A stretch of 64,000 bases of DNA from assembly GCF_030273315.1 (NCBI RefSeq), contig NZ_CP127175.1:1-64000 (forward strand). The letters are read 5' to 3'. The DNA is from Natrialbaceae archaeon AArc-T1-2. GTDB lineage: Archaea > Halobacteriota > Halobacteria > Halobacteriales > Natrialbaceae. Shown one piece after another: positions 45,218 through 54,189 of this stretch. The translations under genes were made by a program, and so were the position numbers. The notes beneath the pieces are model-generated. The model made no database searches. It was not told the DNA's origin and saw only the letters and a list, made by a program, of their open reading frames with translations. Each line of letters begins with the position of its first letter. The first letter of the stretch is position 1.

Positions 45218-46924
45218 ATGGGAAAAGCCGTTTCAGAGGACTTTCGGTTACCGCTTATCATTGCTTTTCTCGGCATAGCGGGGATGTTTTTTGCCGGCCA
45301 CCAGACGGGGCGCATCTACCCAGCTGTGCTATTCATTTTCTTCGGTACCGTTGTACTTCTACTCGGTATTGCGCTCTTCGGAGGGTCGCTTTTCGGCACC
45401 GTCTCTGGAGCGATACTCGTAGCGATTGGATACCGATTGTCGATATTACACGTCCCAGCCACGACTATTGGTGAGGCAACTACTCGAAACGCTGTTTGGA
45501 TGGAGGATGTCGTTAGCGAGGGAACAACCGCGGTGATCCCTTCGCCCTTTTATCGTGAAGCACCTCTACATATCCTCCACTCGTCGGCTTCAGCGATGAT
45601 TCTCGATATTCACTCCCAGCAGACGTTTTATATATATGCTATCCTTCTCGCGATAGCACTCCCGTTAGTGGCCATCATCTTGGCCCGGTCGATCGGCGTC
45701 ACTCAACGGCGTGCACTTGCTGCGGCCGCTCTTCTCGCTATCGCAACTACGGAAGGTATTCGACGGTCGTACTGGGTTATCCCGCAAGCCCATGCAGCGG
45801 TCTGGTACTGGCTGATTCTACTCTTCCTGATGAAGATGGTCACTAAACCAGACAAACGCTTTTACGAGATTATTCTCGTTTTGACTGTTGCTATTGCGTT
45901 TACGCATAAATTACCGTTATTACTGATTGCACTGATATTTGTCGCACTGTTAGGCTTGTACTTTACCGATCGACTGATTTGGAAAGACATTGCGGGGCTC
46001 ACCCCTACACAGCAGGTCCTCTCACTGGGTGCGCTGATAGGGAGTGTGACGTTAGCCCAGTGGCTGTATATCGGCGGACATATAAATCATGTCGTCGCTC
46101 GCGTACTGAGACTATTCAGAACTGATGGGCCTGTAGGTAGCAGTGGATTTGAACCTACTGCGGCTACGGAAGCTCGTACAGGAATACTCGCAAATTTTTA
46201 CGAATATCCCACTTGGATGATTCTCTACGTCGAACGCCTGCATATCTTCTGGATCCTCTTAATTGGTGGAATAACATGGTTGTGTCTCCTGGTATACACG
46301 AGCGACGATCGGCATCGGCCGGAGATTTACGTCTTACTAGCAGGAGCGGCTGCTAGTGTGGTACTCATTCCGATCAGTGTGGCAACTGTCGACGCTCTCA
46401 ATCCGACTCGTCTGCTTATGTTGGGAGAGCCCATTTTGATCGTATTAGCCGTCGGTATGGTAGCAAAGGCAGTCGAGATCGCACCGGACAACGTCCCCTG
46501 GGTCAAACTCTTTTTCGTGTTTATTCTCGCAACACAGGTGTTCGCTGCCTCTGCTGCGCCGGATTACGAGAATACACCGCGGTATTATCTCGACAGTACC
46601 GAGGCCCATTCAAAGACGATGCTCTGTGAGTACAGTGAAGGACCAGTATATACCGATCAAAACTATCACCGGGTAGAGGGAATCGATCGCGAAAACTGTG
46701 GTATCTTCGATCGATATTCGCGAGAGCCAACGGATGCGTTATATAACGCCAACGTGACACCATCAGAGCATCCGACGATCGCCTATAGACATGATCTTGA
46801 TCTATATCAAGGGTATAACTCCAGATGGCACCTCACGTGGAATCCCGAACGGGAGTTCTCCGCCAACTACAGCAGCATATATAGCAACGAGGACGTCACG
46901 GTCTTCCACAACACTAGACAGTGA
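45218..46924 (+). CDS. large multi-pass membrane protein, glycosyltransferase-C-like
   Basis: The 568-aa protein has around ten to twelve hydrophobic helices through about residue 440, then a C-terminal extracellular-type domain (NTPRYYLDSTEAHSKTMLC, GPVYTDQNYHRVEGIDREN, then STPS-like strands to VTVFHNTRQ). This plan, with an early exposed loop (ATTRNAVWMEDVVSEGTTAVIP), resembles GT-C glycosyltransferases and related haloarchaeal membrane proteins. No DXD motif can be assigned with confidence. It ends convergently with the GT4 gene 50 nt on. A dolichol-sugar transferase is the best guess. Confidence 0.55.
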   Translation: MGKAVSEDFRLPLIIAFLGIAGMFFAGHQTGRIYPAVLFIFFGTVVLLLGIALFGGSLFGTVSGAILVAIGYRLSILHVPATTIGEATTRNAVWMEDVVSEGTTAVIPSPFYREAPLHILHSSASAMILDIHSQQTFYIYAILLAIALPLVAIILARSIGVTQRRALAAAALLAIATTEGIRRSYWVIPQAHAAVWYWLILLFLMKMVTKPDKRFYEIILVLTVAIAFTHKLPLLLIALIFVALLGLYFTDRLIWKDIAGLTPTQQVLSLGALIGSVTLAQWLYIGGHINHVVARVLRLFRTDGPVGSSGFEPTAATEARTGILANFYEYPTWMILYVERLHIFWILLIGGITWLCLLVYTSDDRHRPEIYVLLAGAAASVVLIPISVATVDALNPTRLLMLGEPILIVLAVGMVAKAVEIAPDNVPWVKLFFVFILATQVFAASAAPDYENTPRYYLDSTEAHSKTMLCEYSEGPVYTDQNYHRVEGIDRENCGIFDRYSREPTDALYNANVTPSEHPTIAYRHDLDLYQGYNSRWHLTWNPEREFSANYSSIYSNEDVTVFHNTRQ

Positions 46925-46974
46925 TTATCGCGCCTGAAACGCTATCGGTTCGAACATACCGAAATTAGCGTATA

Positions 46975-48177
46975 TCATCGACACTCGTTGAATACTGAAG
47001 TCAACTCTCGAGTGAGTTGTTTTCTCGTATATTGATCACGACTACTATCGGAACCAAGTTCGTCTGGTGCCAAATCAAGCAATTTCTCCAACCGTGATGT
47101 GATCTCCGTCACATCATCGTGGTTGGCAGTATATGCGTGATCGAATGGTTCAAGAATCTGCGCCAGTGCACCACCCTCTGGTGTAATTGCTAAAACTGGA
47201 ATATCACATGCAATATAATCGTAGGTCTTCGCAGGAACGTGAGTCGGGTCATTTTTGCGGGTTATGATCAAACCTATGTCAGAGTTCTTAATGTTTTTAA
47301 CGACGGTTGGAAAGTCTGCATAGCCGCGTTTATCAATCAGTTCGTCAAGGTCCATTCGTTGTGCCTGTTCAAAGAAGGCTCGAGTGTGTTTCCTATTCTT
47401 GTCTCCGAAATGTAATAGCGTAATGTCGTTCGAATCAGATACCGCCTTAAGAGCTTTGAGAAGCCCGTTCGTGTTGTCCCGGAACCGACCTGGATAAATT
47501 ATTCGCGTCTCATCGGCTTCATCGATTGAAGAGGGAGAGACAGTATAATCGTCCGGATCATATCCGTTTGTAATCGTAGTAAACGAATCTACATACTCAG
47601 GATAAGTACTCGAGTAAAGCGCTTCCATCTCAGGCGTGTTGAGGATTACTTTGTCTGCGTACTTGACCACTATCTGTTCAGCCTTCTGATTAACCCATCT
47701 CCAGATCGGGTTTTTGACAGATTTTATACTAGAGAAGATGTCATCGTTTATATACCAGGGGTCACGGAAGTCAACGAAGTATGGGACGTCAACGCGGCGT
47801 TTCACCCATGCGACAGCTGGAAGTGAGTAAAACGGTGGCGCGGTCTGATAGACGGCGTCGATGTCGTATTCTTCAACCAGTTCCGGAATCTTCTTCGCTA
47901 AAATGGGGAGGCGTCGTGTATCACCAAGTGATCTGTCGATCGAAGATATCGGGACGTCAACATAGATGCGCTCCTCGGGAATGTCTGCTATCGAGGCATA
48001 CTGGTTGTGGTTCACGTCGTCGGCCACAAATTGTTTCTGACGCTCGTGAGGAAGAGAAACGACGTACGGCTTCCATCCGTACTCGGGTAGATACTTCACG
48101 AATTTCGCGGAACGGAATGCACCGACTCCGCCGCCTGGTGGAAAATACCTTGAGACAATAAGTACGTTTCCGGTCAT
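46975..48177 (-). CDS. glycosyltransferase family 4
   Basis: The 400-aa protein has the GT-B start VLIVSRYFPPGGGVGAFRSAKFVKYLPEYGWKPYVV with an early glycine loop, VDFRDPWYIND, a second-domain start RIIYPGRFRDNTNGLLKALKAV, and the donor-binding stretch YDYIACDIPVLAITPEGGALAQIL. It adds a sugar from an activated donor to the lipid-linked glycan on the cytoplasmic side. It is the last of four minus-strand genes (51807 to 46975). Acceptor and donor are unknown. Confidence 0.85.
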   Translation of the reverse strand: MTGNVLIVSRYFPPGGGVGAFRSAKFVKYLPEYGWKPYVVSLPHERQKQFVADDVNHNQYASIADIPEERIYVDVPISSIDRSLGDTRRLPILAKKIPELVEEYDIDAVYQTAPPFYSLPAVAWVKRRVDVPYFVDFRDPWYINDDIFSSIKSVKNPIWRWVNQKAEQIVVKYADKVILNTPEMEALYSSTYPEYVDSFTTITNGYDPDDYTVSPSSIDEADETRIIYPGRFRDNTNGLLKALKAVSDSNDITLLHFGDKNRKHTRAFFEQAQRMDLDELIDKRGYADFPTVVKNIKNSDIGLIITRKNDPTHVPAKTYDYIACDIPVLAITPEGGALAQILEPFDHAYTANHDDVTEITSRLEKLLDLAPDELGSDSSRDQYTRKQLTRELTSVFNECR

Positions 48178-48256
48178 TAGTGGATCAAAAGTTCAAGGTC
48201 GAAATCAGTATTTCTATTTTATATACCGTGGTACAGATTCGGAGACGAATCCGTCG

Positions 48257-49381
48257 CTACCGCTTCGGTTCCCCACAGATCTTCTTTAGCTGGGCTGTTG
48301 TACGTTCGACTGTTTTCTGCCAAGAGTGGTTACTTAAAACTCGCTGACGTCCTTTCTCTCCCATTTGTTCACGTAGCTCTTCATCCATGATCAACTTTTC
48401 AATGCTTTGAGCGAGTGCATCTGCATCTCTCAAGGGGACGAGTGATGCGGCATCACCAACGTGCTCTTCAGACACCTCCGGAATATTTGACATTACGACT
48501 GGCGTTTCACAAGCCCAGGCTTCCATGGCAACACGGGGTACAGCAGCTTCGGTCAGCGTTGGAGAAGCCAGAATCTTACTCTCATTATATACTTGTGGCA
48601 TCTCTGAATACGATAGTTCGCCGGTGAAGGTAACTCGATCAAATATTCCGTGTTCTTTACACTGTTCTATCAAGTCCGCCTTCAATGAGCCGTATCCAAC
48701 TATTTTTAGGTTGAGGTCAGGATGGTTGTCAGCGACTGAATTAAACGCCTCGATTAAATAAGACGGACCTTTTCCTTGCTCCAGCCGGCCAACGAAGAGG
48801 ATCTGGTCTTTTTCTTCAATCTCGGGATCCGGCTTGAACATCTCACAGTCAATTCCGTTTGAAATCACAGAGACGGGTGCCGATACACCTCGGTCTCGGA
48901 GTTCCTGTTTTGCCAAATCTGTGTAGCAGAACACGCGATCCGCAGTATTTAGTGTTGGACGAGCTACTGTCGGAATGAATACCTTTTGCAACAATTCTGG
49001 AGCAGTCTGTGAAAATAGCCCATGATTAGTTACTGCTAACGGAATATCTGTGAATTTACCAAATAGTGCAGCCATATTTGATGAAAAGTACAGGTGAGAA
49101 TGTGCATGGACCACGTCGTACTTGGGTATTAGTTTTCGAAGTGAGTTAAGAATCCCCGGGATGATACTGTTCCCAGCTGGCCGAACGATCTGTCGATGGC
49201 GGATAATTGAGTATCCGTCCCTTTCTTCATACTTTGGGAGCGAGCGGTCACCATTATCAGATGTGAGAATTGTCACATCGTGACCCATACCCGCTTGCAT
49301 ACTAGACATCTGATGGACATGTAGACCAACGCCTCCGGGTTTTTCTGGATGGAGGCTACTTGCAACTCGTAGTATTTTCAT
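48257..49381 (-). CDS. glycosyltransferase family 4
   Basis: The 374-aa protein is a classic GT4: LRVASSLHPEKPGGVGLHVHQMSS, DVVHAHSHLYFSSNMAAL, VSVISNGIDCEMFKPDPEIEEKDQILFVGRLEQGKGPSYLIEAF, and LTEAAVPRVAMEAWACETPVVMSNIPEVSE with the E-x7-E donor motif. It lies 12 nt after the GT2 gene, so the two are probably cotranscribed, and 79 nt before the other GT4. Confidence 0.9.
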   Translation of the reverse strand: MKILRVASSLHPEKPGGVGLHVHQMSSMQAGMGHDVTILTSDNGDRSLPKYEERDGYSIIRHRQIVRPAGNSIIPGILNSLRKLIPKYDVVHAHSHLYFSSNMAALFGKFTDIPLAVTNHGLFSQTAPELLQKVFIPTVARPTLNTADRVFCYTDLAKQELRDRGVSAPVSVISNGIDCEMFKPDPEIEEKDQILFVGRLEQGKGPSYLIEAFNSVADNHPDLNLKIVGYGSLKADLIEQCKEHGIFDRVTFTGELSYSEMPQVYNESKILASPTLTEAAVPRVAMEAWACETPVVMSNIPEVSEEHVGDAASLVPLRDADALAQSIEKLIMDEELREQMGEKGRQRVLSNHSWQKTVERTTAQLKKICGEPKR

Positions 49382-49393
49382 AGTATCTGACCT

Positions 49394-50491
49394 TTAATCT
49401 TTCACTTGAACTTCTTTGCTCTCATTTACCTGCATGTCAAACAGCATGGCAAACATCACGAACATGCTGCCCATCGTGAACAGCATCATGCTGACCGACG
49501 CCCGGATGAACAGCCCACTCCCGAGCACGAGCGTCGCGTACAGTGACCACAATCCACCAAGAATACCCAGCCCCGCCGTCGCCGCCCCGAACAGGTAAAA
49601 CAGCGCGAGCGGGTGGAAATCCAGCACGAGGTACTTCACCTTCAGTCGCCAGAAGAAGTTCCGGAGCAACATCCCCGACACCTTCCGGATGTAGGTCGTG
49701 TAGTCGATCGAGGACTCCTCGTCGCCGTACACCGCCGGTATCGCGACGTCGGCCACCCGCATCCCCTTGGCGTTGAGTTTTACGAGGATGTCGTTACAGT
49801 AGCCGTAGTACTCGTACATGTTCTCGATCCCGACGTTCGCCAGCGCGTAGTGCGAGATCGCCGTGTACCCGTTCTGTGGGTCCATTGTCTTCCAGTAGCC
49901 GGAGGCGATCTTCGTCAGGAACGTCAGGATGGAGTTGCCGAAAAACCGGAACGGTGGCATATCCGACCGGAACTCCTTGTACAGCAACCGGTTGCCCTTC
50001 GCGTAATCGGCCTCGTCCTCAACGATCGGATCCAGCAGTTTCGGCAGCTGCGAGAGGTCCATCTGGCCGTCGCCGTCCACGGTGGGGACGATATCGACCC
50101 TGTCGGCCAGCGCTGCCAGGTAGCCCGTCTTGATCGCCCCGCCGGCACCCAGGTTCTCGCGGTGCTGGATCGGGACGACCCGGCCGACGGCGTCATGGAC
50201 GACTGCTCGTTGCTCGAGCATACTCGCCCCGCTGTCAGGAACGGCGCTATCACCGCCGCCGCCGTCGGCCACGACTTCGGCCGTCAACGCACCCTCGTCG
50301 AACTCGAGTTCCGTCTTCTCGGCGTCTTTTTCGGCGGCCTCGAGGATCTCCTCCCACGTGCCGTCGGTCGAGCAGTCGTCGATGAGGTACATCCGGTCGA
50401 CGTACTCGGGCATCTCGCGGATGACGTCGCCCACGAAGCCCTCCTCGTTGTACGCCGGAACGACGACGCCGACGCTATGTTCCCGATACAT
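49394..50491 (-). CDS. glycosyltransferase family 2 with C-terminal membrane helices
   Basis: The 365-aa protein begins MYREHSVGVVVPAYNEEGFVGDVIREMPEYVDRMYLIDDCSTDG, with the GT2 DDCS motif, IVPTVDGDGQMDLSQLPKLL (DGD metal site) and RENLGAGGAIKTGYLAAL. A stretch after VVADGGGGDSAVPDSG is an inserted linker. Two helices near 300-345 anchor it. This matches polyprenol-phosphate sugar transferases that start N-glycan assembly (AglJ/DPM1-like). The start overlaps the dehydrogenase stop by one base (TAATG). The longer upstream frame to 51046 is a shadow. Confidence 0.85.
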   Translation of the reverse strand: MYREHSVGVVVPAYNEEGFVGDVIREMPEYVDRMYLIDDCSTDGTWEEILEAAEKDAEKTELEFDEGALTAEVVADGGGGDSAVPDSGASMLEQRAVVHDAVGRVVPIQHRENLGAGGAIKTGYLAALADRVDIVPTVDGDGQMDLSQLPKLLDPIVEDEADYAKGNRLLYKEFRSDMPPFRFFGNSILTFLTKIASGYWKTMDPQNGYTAISHYALANVGIENMYEYYGYCNDILVKLNAKGMRVADVAIPAVYGDEESSIDYTTYIRKVSGMLLRNFFWRLKVKYLVLDFHPLALFYLFGAATAGLGILGGLWSLYATLVLGSGLFIRASVSMMLFTMGSMFVMFAMLFDMQVNESKEVQVKD

Positions 50492-51807
50492 TACAGTTTC
50501 CGGTACGTAAATCCGTTCTCGAGCGCGGCCGTTTCGAACGTCCCATCGACGTCGACCAGCACCGGATCGGAACGCATGTCGTAGCGCAGGTCGGCGAAGT
50601 TCAGGCCGTGGAACTCGCTGTGTGGCGTCCCGATGACGAGCCCGTCGAAGCCGTCGACGTCGAGTTCTTGCTGGACCTCGATCCCGAACTCCGCGCGCAT
50701 CTGGTCGTCGTCGGCGTGGGGATCGAAACCGACGACCTCGACGTCGTACTCCCTGAGGTGATCGATGACGCCGTCGATCGCCGACGTTCGGATATCGTCG
50801 ACGTCGGGTTTGTAGGCCAGTCCGAGCACGAGCACGCGGCTGTCCTTGAGGACCTTCCCGCTCTCGTTGAGCGCCTTGATCGTCTGTTTGGCGACGTGGG
50901 TCGGGACGTACTCGTTGACCTCCCGGGCTTTCTCGATCAGCTCGGGTTCGAACCCGTTCTGTTTGCTCTCGTAGATCAGGTAGAACGGATCGACGGGAAT
51001 GCAGTGACCCCCGACCAGCCCGGGCCGATAGTCGTGGAAGTTCCACTTCGTGCCGGCGGCCTCGAGGACGGCCTCCGTATCCAGATCAAGGTGATCGCAC
51101 GCGATGGCGAGCTCGTTCACCAGCGCGATGTTCAGATCTCGCTGGGTGTTCTCGACGCACTTCGCCGCCTCGGCGGCCTCGATCGTCGGCGCACGGTGGA
51201 CGCCGGCGTCGACGACCGTCTCGTAGAGCGAAGCGAGGTCCTCGAGGGTCTCCTCGTCGAGCCCGCTGACGATCTTCACGACGTTACGCAGGCCGTGTTC
51301 CTCGTCGCCCGGCACCATTCGCTCGGGCGAGTAGCCGACGCCGAACTCCTCACCGGCCGCCAGTCCCGAGGCCTCCTCGATCGCCGGCACGAACACCTCC
51401 CTGGTCGCACCCGGATAGACTGTCGACTCGAGGACGACCGTCGTCCCCGGCTCGATCTGCTCCCCGACCGTCCGGCCGGCGCTTTCGACGAGCCCCAGGT
51501 CGGGTTTCTCGAGGTCGTCGACGGGCGTCGGCACGGCGACGATGACGTACTCGGCCTCGGAAATCGCGGCCGCGTCTGTCGTGAACTCGATCGCGCTGCT
51601 CGCGATCGCTTCGTCGCCGACGTCGCCCGTCGGATCGGTGCCGTCCTCGAGCGTCTCTACTTTCTCCGGGTCGACGTCGATTCCCCTGACGTCGTAGCCT
51701 TCTCCGTCGAACGCGTGAGCCAGTGGAAGCCCCACGTAGCCGAGACCAACGACGCAGATAGTAGCTGATATCGAAACACTCGGATCGTCGTACAGTCGCT
51801 TGCTCAT
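50491..51807 (-). CDS. nucleotide-sugar dehydrogenase (WecC-like, UDP-ManNAc type)
   Basis: The 438-aa protein has the Rossmann start ICVVGLGYVGLPLAHAFDGEGYDVRGIDV, VLESTVYPGATREVFVP, VGYSPERMVPGDEEH (family E/R motif), CVENTQRDLNIALVNELAI and the catalytic Cys loop GLVGGHCIPVDPFY. The GGHC and SPERMVPG forms point to UDP-N-acetylmannosamine dehydrogenases rather than the UDP-glucose type at 36499. It makes the uronic-acid donor for the neighbouring transferases. ATG 51807 is chosen; an upstream frame to 51849 adds a non-homologous tail. Confidence 0.85.
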   Translation of the reverse strand: MSKRLYDDPSVSISATICVVGLGYVGLPLAHAFDGEGYDVRGIDVDPEKVETLEDGTDPTGDVGDEAIASSAIEFTTDAAAISEAEYVIVAVPTPVDDLEKPDLGLVESAGRTVGEQIEPGTTVVLESTVYPGATREVFVPAIEEASGLAAGEEFGVGYSPERMVPGDEEHGLRNVVKIVSGLDEETLEDLASLYETVVDAGVHRAPTIEAAEAAKCVENTQRDLNIALVNELAIACDHLDLDTEAVLEAAGTKWNFHDYRPGLVGGHCIPVDPFYLIYESKQNGFEPELIEKAREVNEYVPTHVAKQTIKALNESGKVLKDSRVLVLGLAYKPDVDDIRTSAIDGVIDHLREYDVEVVGFDPHADDDQMRAEFGIEVQQELDVDGFDGLVIGTPHSEFHGLNFADLRYDMRSDPVLVDVDGTFETAALENGFTYRKL

Positions 51808-52070
51808 TGAATCATCCCCGTAATTGTTCGGTGCCGGATCCCTAACCACCGAGTCGCGGACAGCCCCTGGTTGATCCGTGGCAGTCTTTCGCCCCTCAAC
51901 CCTGCCACCATCACCCTCGCTGACACCTTGGCTGGCGGTAATTTCCGAGTCAAGTGATATATATCTACTGGCTCAGTGGTCACCGTCTCGAGGGATCTAT
52001 CGCGTGAGCTGACCCGAGCGAGCCCATCTCCTCAAAGTATTTATTAGTTTTTACAGGCGTTTTGACGCCA

Positions 52071-52519
52071 ATGGGAGAGATGGAGGCGGTTCACGCCGAG
52101 AAGGCGTGTGCTTACGTTACGCGAAACGGCACCGAATTGTTAGTTTTTGAAGGGCCGGAACACGACGGACTTCAGGTACCGAAAGGGACGATCGAATCCG
52201 ATGAAACACCGCGGGAGGCCGTCGTCCGCGAAATTCGAGAGGAAAGCGGTCTCACGGACCCTCGGTCGATTCGACACCTCACCACCGACGTCTGGACGCG
52301 CCGACGAACGCCGCCGAAGCGCTACCGGCGACACTTCTTTCACGTGGCTGTTGACGAGAATCGCGAGTCGTGGACCCACGTCGTGACCGGCACTGGCGCG
52401 GAGCAGGGACTCGAGTTCGAGTACATCTGGATCGAGGTACCGACCGATGGTCGTTCGCCCTGGCATTGGACGCCCATATCGATACGTTGCCCGGTGTTGC
52501 CGCCGAACGTCACGGCTGA
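52071..52519 (+). pseudogene. Nudix hydrolase with 3' frameshift
   Basis: From ATG 52071 the protein shows a full Nudix box: GTIESDETPREAVVREIREESGL. It would hydrolyse a nucleoside diphosphate derivative. After IWIEVPTDGRS the frame turns into PWHWTPIS... and runs 230 nt into the antisense of the next gene. One base earlier or later, the DNA reads ALALDAHIDTLPGVAAERHG and TGA (52517-52519), a natural Nudix end. So one base was lost near 52458. The Nudix core is intact, so the product could still be active. TATA-like TATTTATTA at 52038 lies 33 nt before the ATG. Confidence 0.75.
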
Positions 52520-52541
52520 GGAGGTCGTGTCCGGATCCGGC

Positions 52542-53036
52542 TTAGCCGACCCGACCGAGACCGGGAGCGCCCTCGAGCAGCCAGACCCCAAGCGCGACGA
52601 CGAGGACGGTCCAGTTCACGGCCAGCGAGTACTGCGGGGGCACCCACAGCCCGCCCTCCCACACCGACCACGGGCCGAGCGGCCAGAACAGAAACGTCGT
52701 CGAGCCAGACGCAAGCACGGCGGTGTAGGCGTCGGCAGCGATGTGTGACAGATACCCAAGCGAGAACGCCGCGCCGGCGTCGACGCGGTCGTACTCGGCG
52801 GCGATCGGCATCACGAGCAGGATGACGACGGTCGCAGTCAAAAGCGAGTGACCGAGCGACCGCCCGGACGCGAGGATACCGAGCTCCCACGCCAGTGGCT
52901 TGTCGACGAGGTCGGGAAACAGCGCACCGACACAGACCGCGAGGATCACGAGTCGATCCGGTCGGACCCAGCCGACGACGCGACGGAACGCCGCATACAC
53001 GAGGTAGCCGACGCCGAGGTGGCCGCTGACGAGCAC
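52542..53036 (-). CDS. DUF457-type membrane protein (YdjM/metal-dependent hydrolase family)
   Basis: The 164-aa protein has the pattern of this family: GHLGVGYLVYAAF with the first His, GALFPDLVDKPLAW (PD..DK), GRSLGHSLLTATVV and YLSHIAADAYTAV, with four or five hydrophobic helices. The His/Asp residues could bind a metal, though activity is not established for the family. The IS1595 element begins 31 nt upstream of its start, so its original promoter is probably lost or replaced. Confidence 0.8.
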   Translation of the reverse strand: MLVSGHLGVGYLVYAAFRRVVGWVRPDRLVILAVCVGALFPDLVDKPLAWELGILASGRSLGHSLLTATVVILLVMPIAAEYDRVDAGAAFSLGYLSHIAADAYTAVLASGSTTFLFWPLGPWSVWEGGLWVPPQYSLAVNWTVLVVALGVWLLEGAPGLGRVG

Positions 53037-53066
53037 GATTTGCCGTACGGAATCTACATACTAACG

Positions 53067-54007
53067 CTCATCTGTAGAAGTCAGTACTTAGGATTTTCTC
53101 GAACCACCGGTCTGTGTTGAGTGTAAGGCTGAAGAAGTTCAAATAGCCCTGTAAGTGGTGTTTTGAGACGCCTCGGAACCTTCGCAACCAGTTGCGAAGG
53201 AAGCTGTGACGGTTCTCACAGCTGTTGACGTAAGCATCACCAACGACGTAGTGTTCATCGTGATTGATGGCGAGATGGCCATCAATCTCGTCGTACTCGT
53301 CGATTCCGTCGTAGATGCTGTACTGGTCTGTGCAGAGGATCGCCGGGTCGTCTTCATCACCGTATTCGACGATGTCCTCGTCTACATCTTCGAGATCCTC
53401 ACGAACGAGGAACCGAACTCGTCCGTCGGAGCGACGGACGAGTGTCACGACTGGCGGTTTGTCTGACTCGAAGGTTCCGCGTCCTTTTTTGAGCCCGCGA
53501 TCACGCGGCTCATCTTGATCAAGACCTTTCTCACCAGCCACGACGTAGATCTCGTCAGCTTCGCAGACACCAGTGAGATCAAACTCTGGATCGTCGTCAA
53601 GAGCGTCTTGGACTTCATGAACGAAGTCCAAGACCGTCTTGTATGTTCGGTCAAGTTCCTGAGTTATCTCTGATGTCTTATCTTCTTCCATTCCTCGAAT
53701 GATATGGAACATCTCCGGGAGAGAAAGCTTGTGCTCGGAAAATATGGTCTCGGTAAGATCATTGAAAATGCTGTCACAGTTGTGACAACGATAGCGTTGA
53801 GCGCCCTTTCTCGTCGTCCCTTTCTTGATCGTGTCCGCACTCTCGCAGTGCGGACACGTTACCTCATCTGGCCATCGCTGATCACGGAGATATTCCAGAC
53901 AATCGTCCTTGTCAGGCAGAAATACCTCGTCTACGCTCTCTCTGCTGACCATCTTGAGGCCAGTTACGAACTCCACTCACAAGGAAGTATTCACTGCTAC
54001 AGATGAG
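53067..54007 (-). mobile_element. IS1595-family insertion element, complete
   Basis: Inverted ends of 23 nt (53067-53089 and 53985-54007, 20 of 23 matching, beginning CTCATCTGTAG) bound a 941-bp element with one intact transposase. No clear 8-bp target duplication is seen. It lies between the DUF457 gene and a solo TnpB right end. Confidence 0.75.
53068..53952 (-). CDS. IS1595-family transposase
   Basis: The 294-aa protein has an N-terminal zinc ribbon (VTCPHCESADTIKKGTTRKGAQRYRCHNCDSIFNDLTETIF). The ISXO2-like catalytic domain has VCEADEIYVVAGEKG (first Asp), ILCTDQYSIYDGID and HYVVGDAYVNSCENRHSFLRNWLRRFRGVSKHHLQGYLNFF with the Asn/His and Lys of the DDNK set. The stop TGA lies in the left inverted end. 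ATG 53952 is used; a longer start at 53976 adds eight residues. Apparently intact and active. Confidence 0.9.
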   Translation of the reverse strand: MVSRESVDEVFLPDKDDCLEYLRDQRWPDEVTCPHCESADTIKKGTTRKGAQRYRCHNCDSIFNDLTETIFSEHKLSLPEMFHIIRGMEEDKTSEITQELDRTYKTVLDFVHEVQDALDDDPEFDLTGVCEADEIYVVAGEKGLDQDEPRDRGLKKGRGTFESDKPPVVTLVRRSDGRVRFLVREDLEDVDEDIVEYGDEDDPAILCTDQYSIYDGIDEYDEIDGHLAINHDEHYVVGDAYVNSCENRHSFLRNWLRRFRGVSKHHLQGYLNFFSLTLNTDRWFEKILSTDFYR

Positions 54008-54029
54008 TGACTCACCTAATTGCGAGGCG

Positions 54030-54096
54030 GAGGCCCCGTCCTCAAGGAGCAACGCAGCGACCAGAAGGGAGCGAGTAGCGCAGTAGGGCGGGGAGG
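54030..54096 (+). repeat. solo IS1341-type right end (hairpin)
   Basis: This stretch shares its pattern with the right end of the TnpB gene at 54190: CCCC-CCTCAA-GAGC at the left arm and AGCGCAGTAGGGCGGGG at the right. The outer arms (54034-54042, 54085-54093) pair at 8 of 9. No TnpB precedes it, so it is a lone end or a non-autonomous relic. Confidence 0.5.
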
Positions 54097-54189
54097 AGCC
54101 GACGACACTGCTTCCTACCACGTACAGTAGCAGGCCGACTCCCAAAAACCCAAACCTAATAAAGAAATAGTCCAATATGTGAAATAGGG

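Noticed and set aside
46133-46162. tRNA T-arm-like sequence (GGTTCAAATCC on the minus strand)
   Set aside because: The surrounding bases do not form the 5-bp T stem with a 7-nt loop or any acceptor stem, and the site lies inside a coherent membrane-protein gene.
50608-51768. 386-aa open frame on the plus strand opposite the WecC-like gene
   Set aside because: It is an antisense shadow caused by GC-rich codon bias; the minus strand has a complete, motif-rich dehydrogenase.
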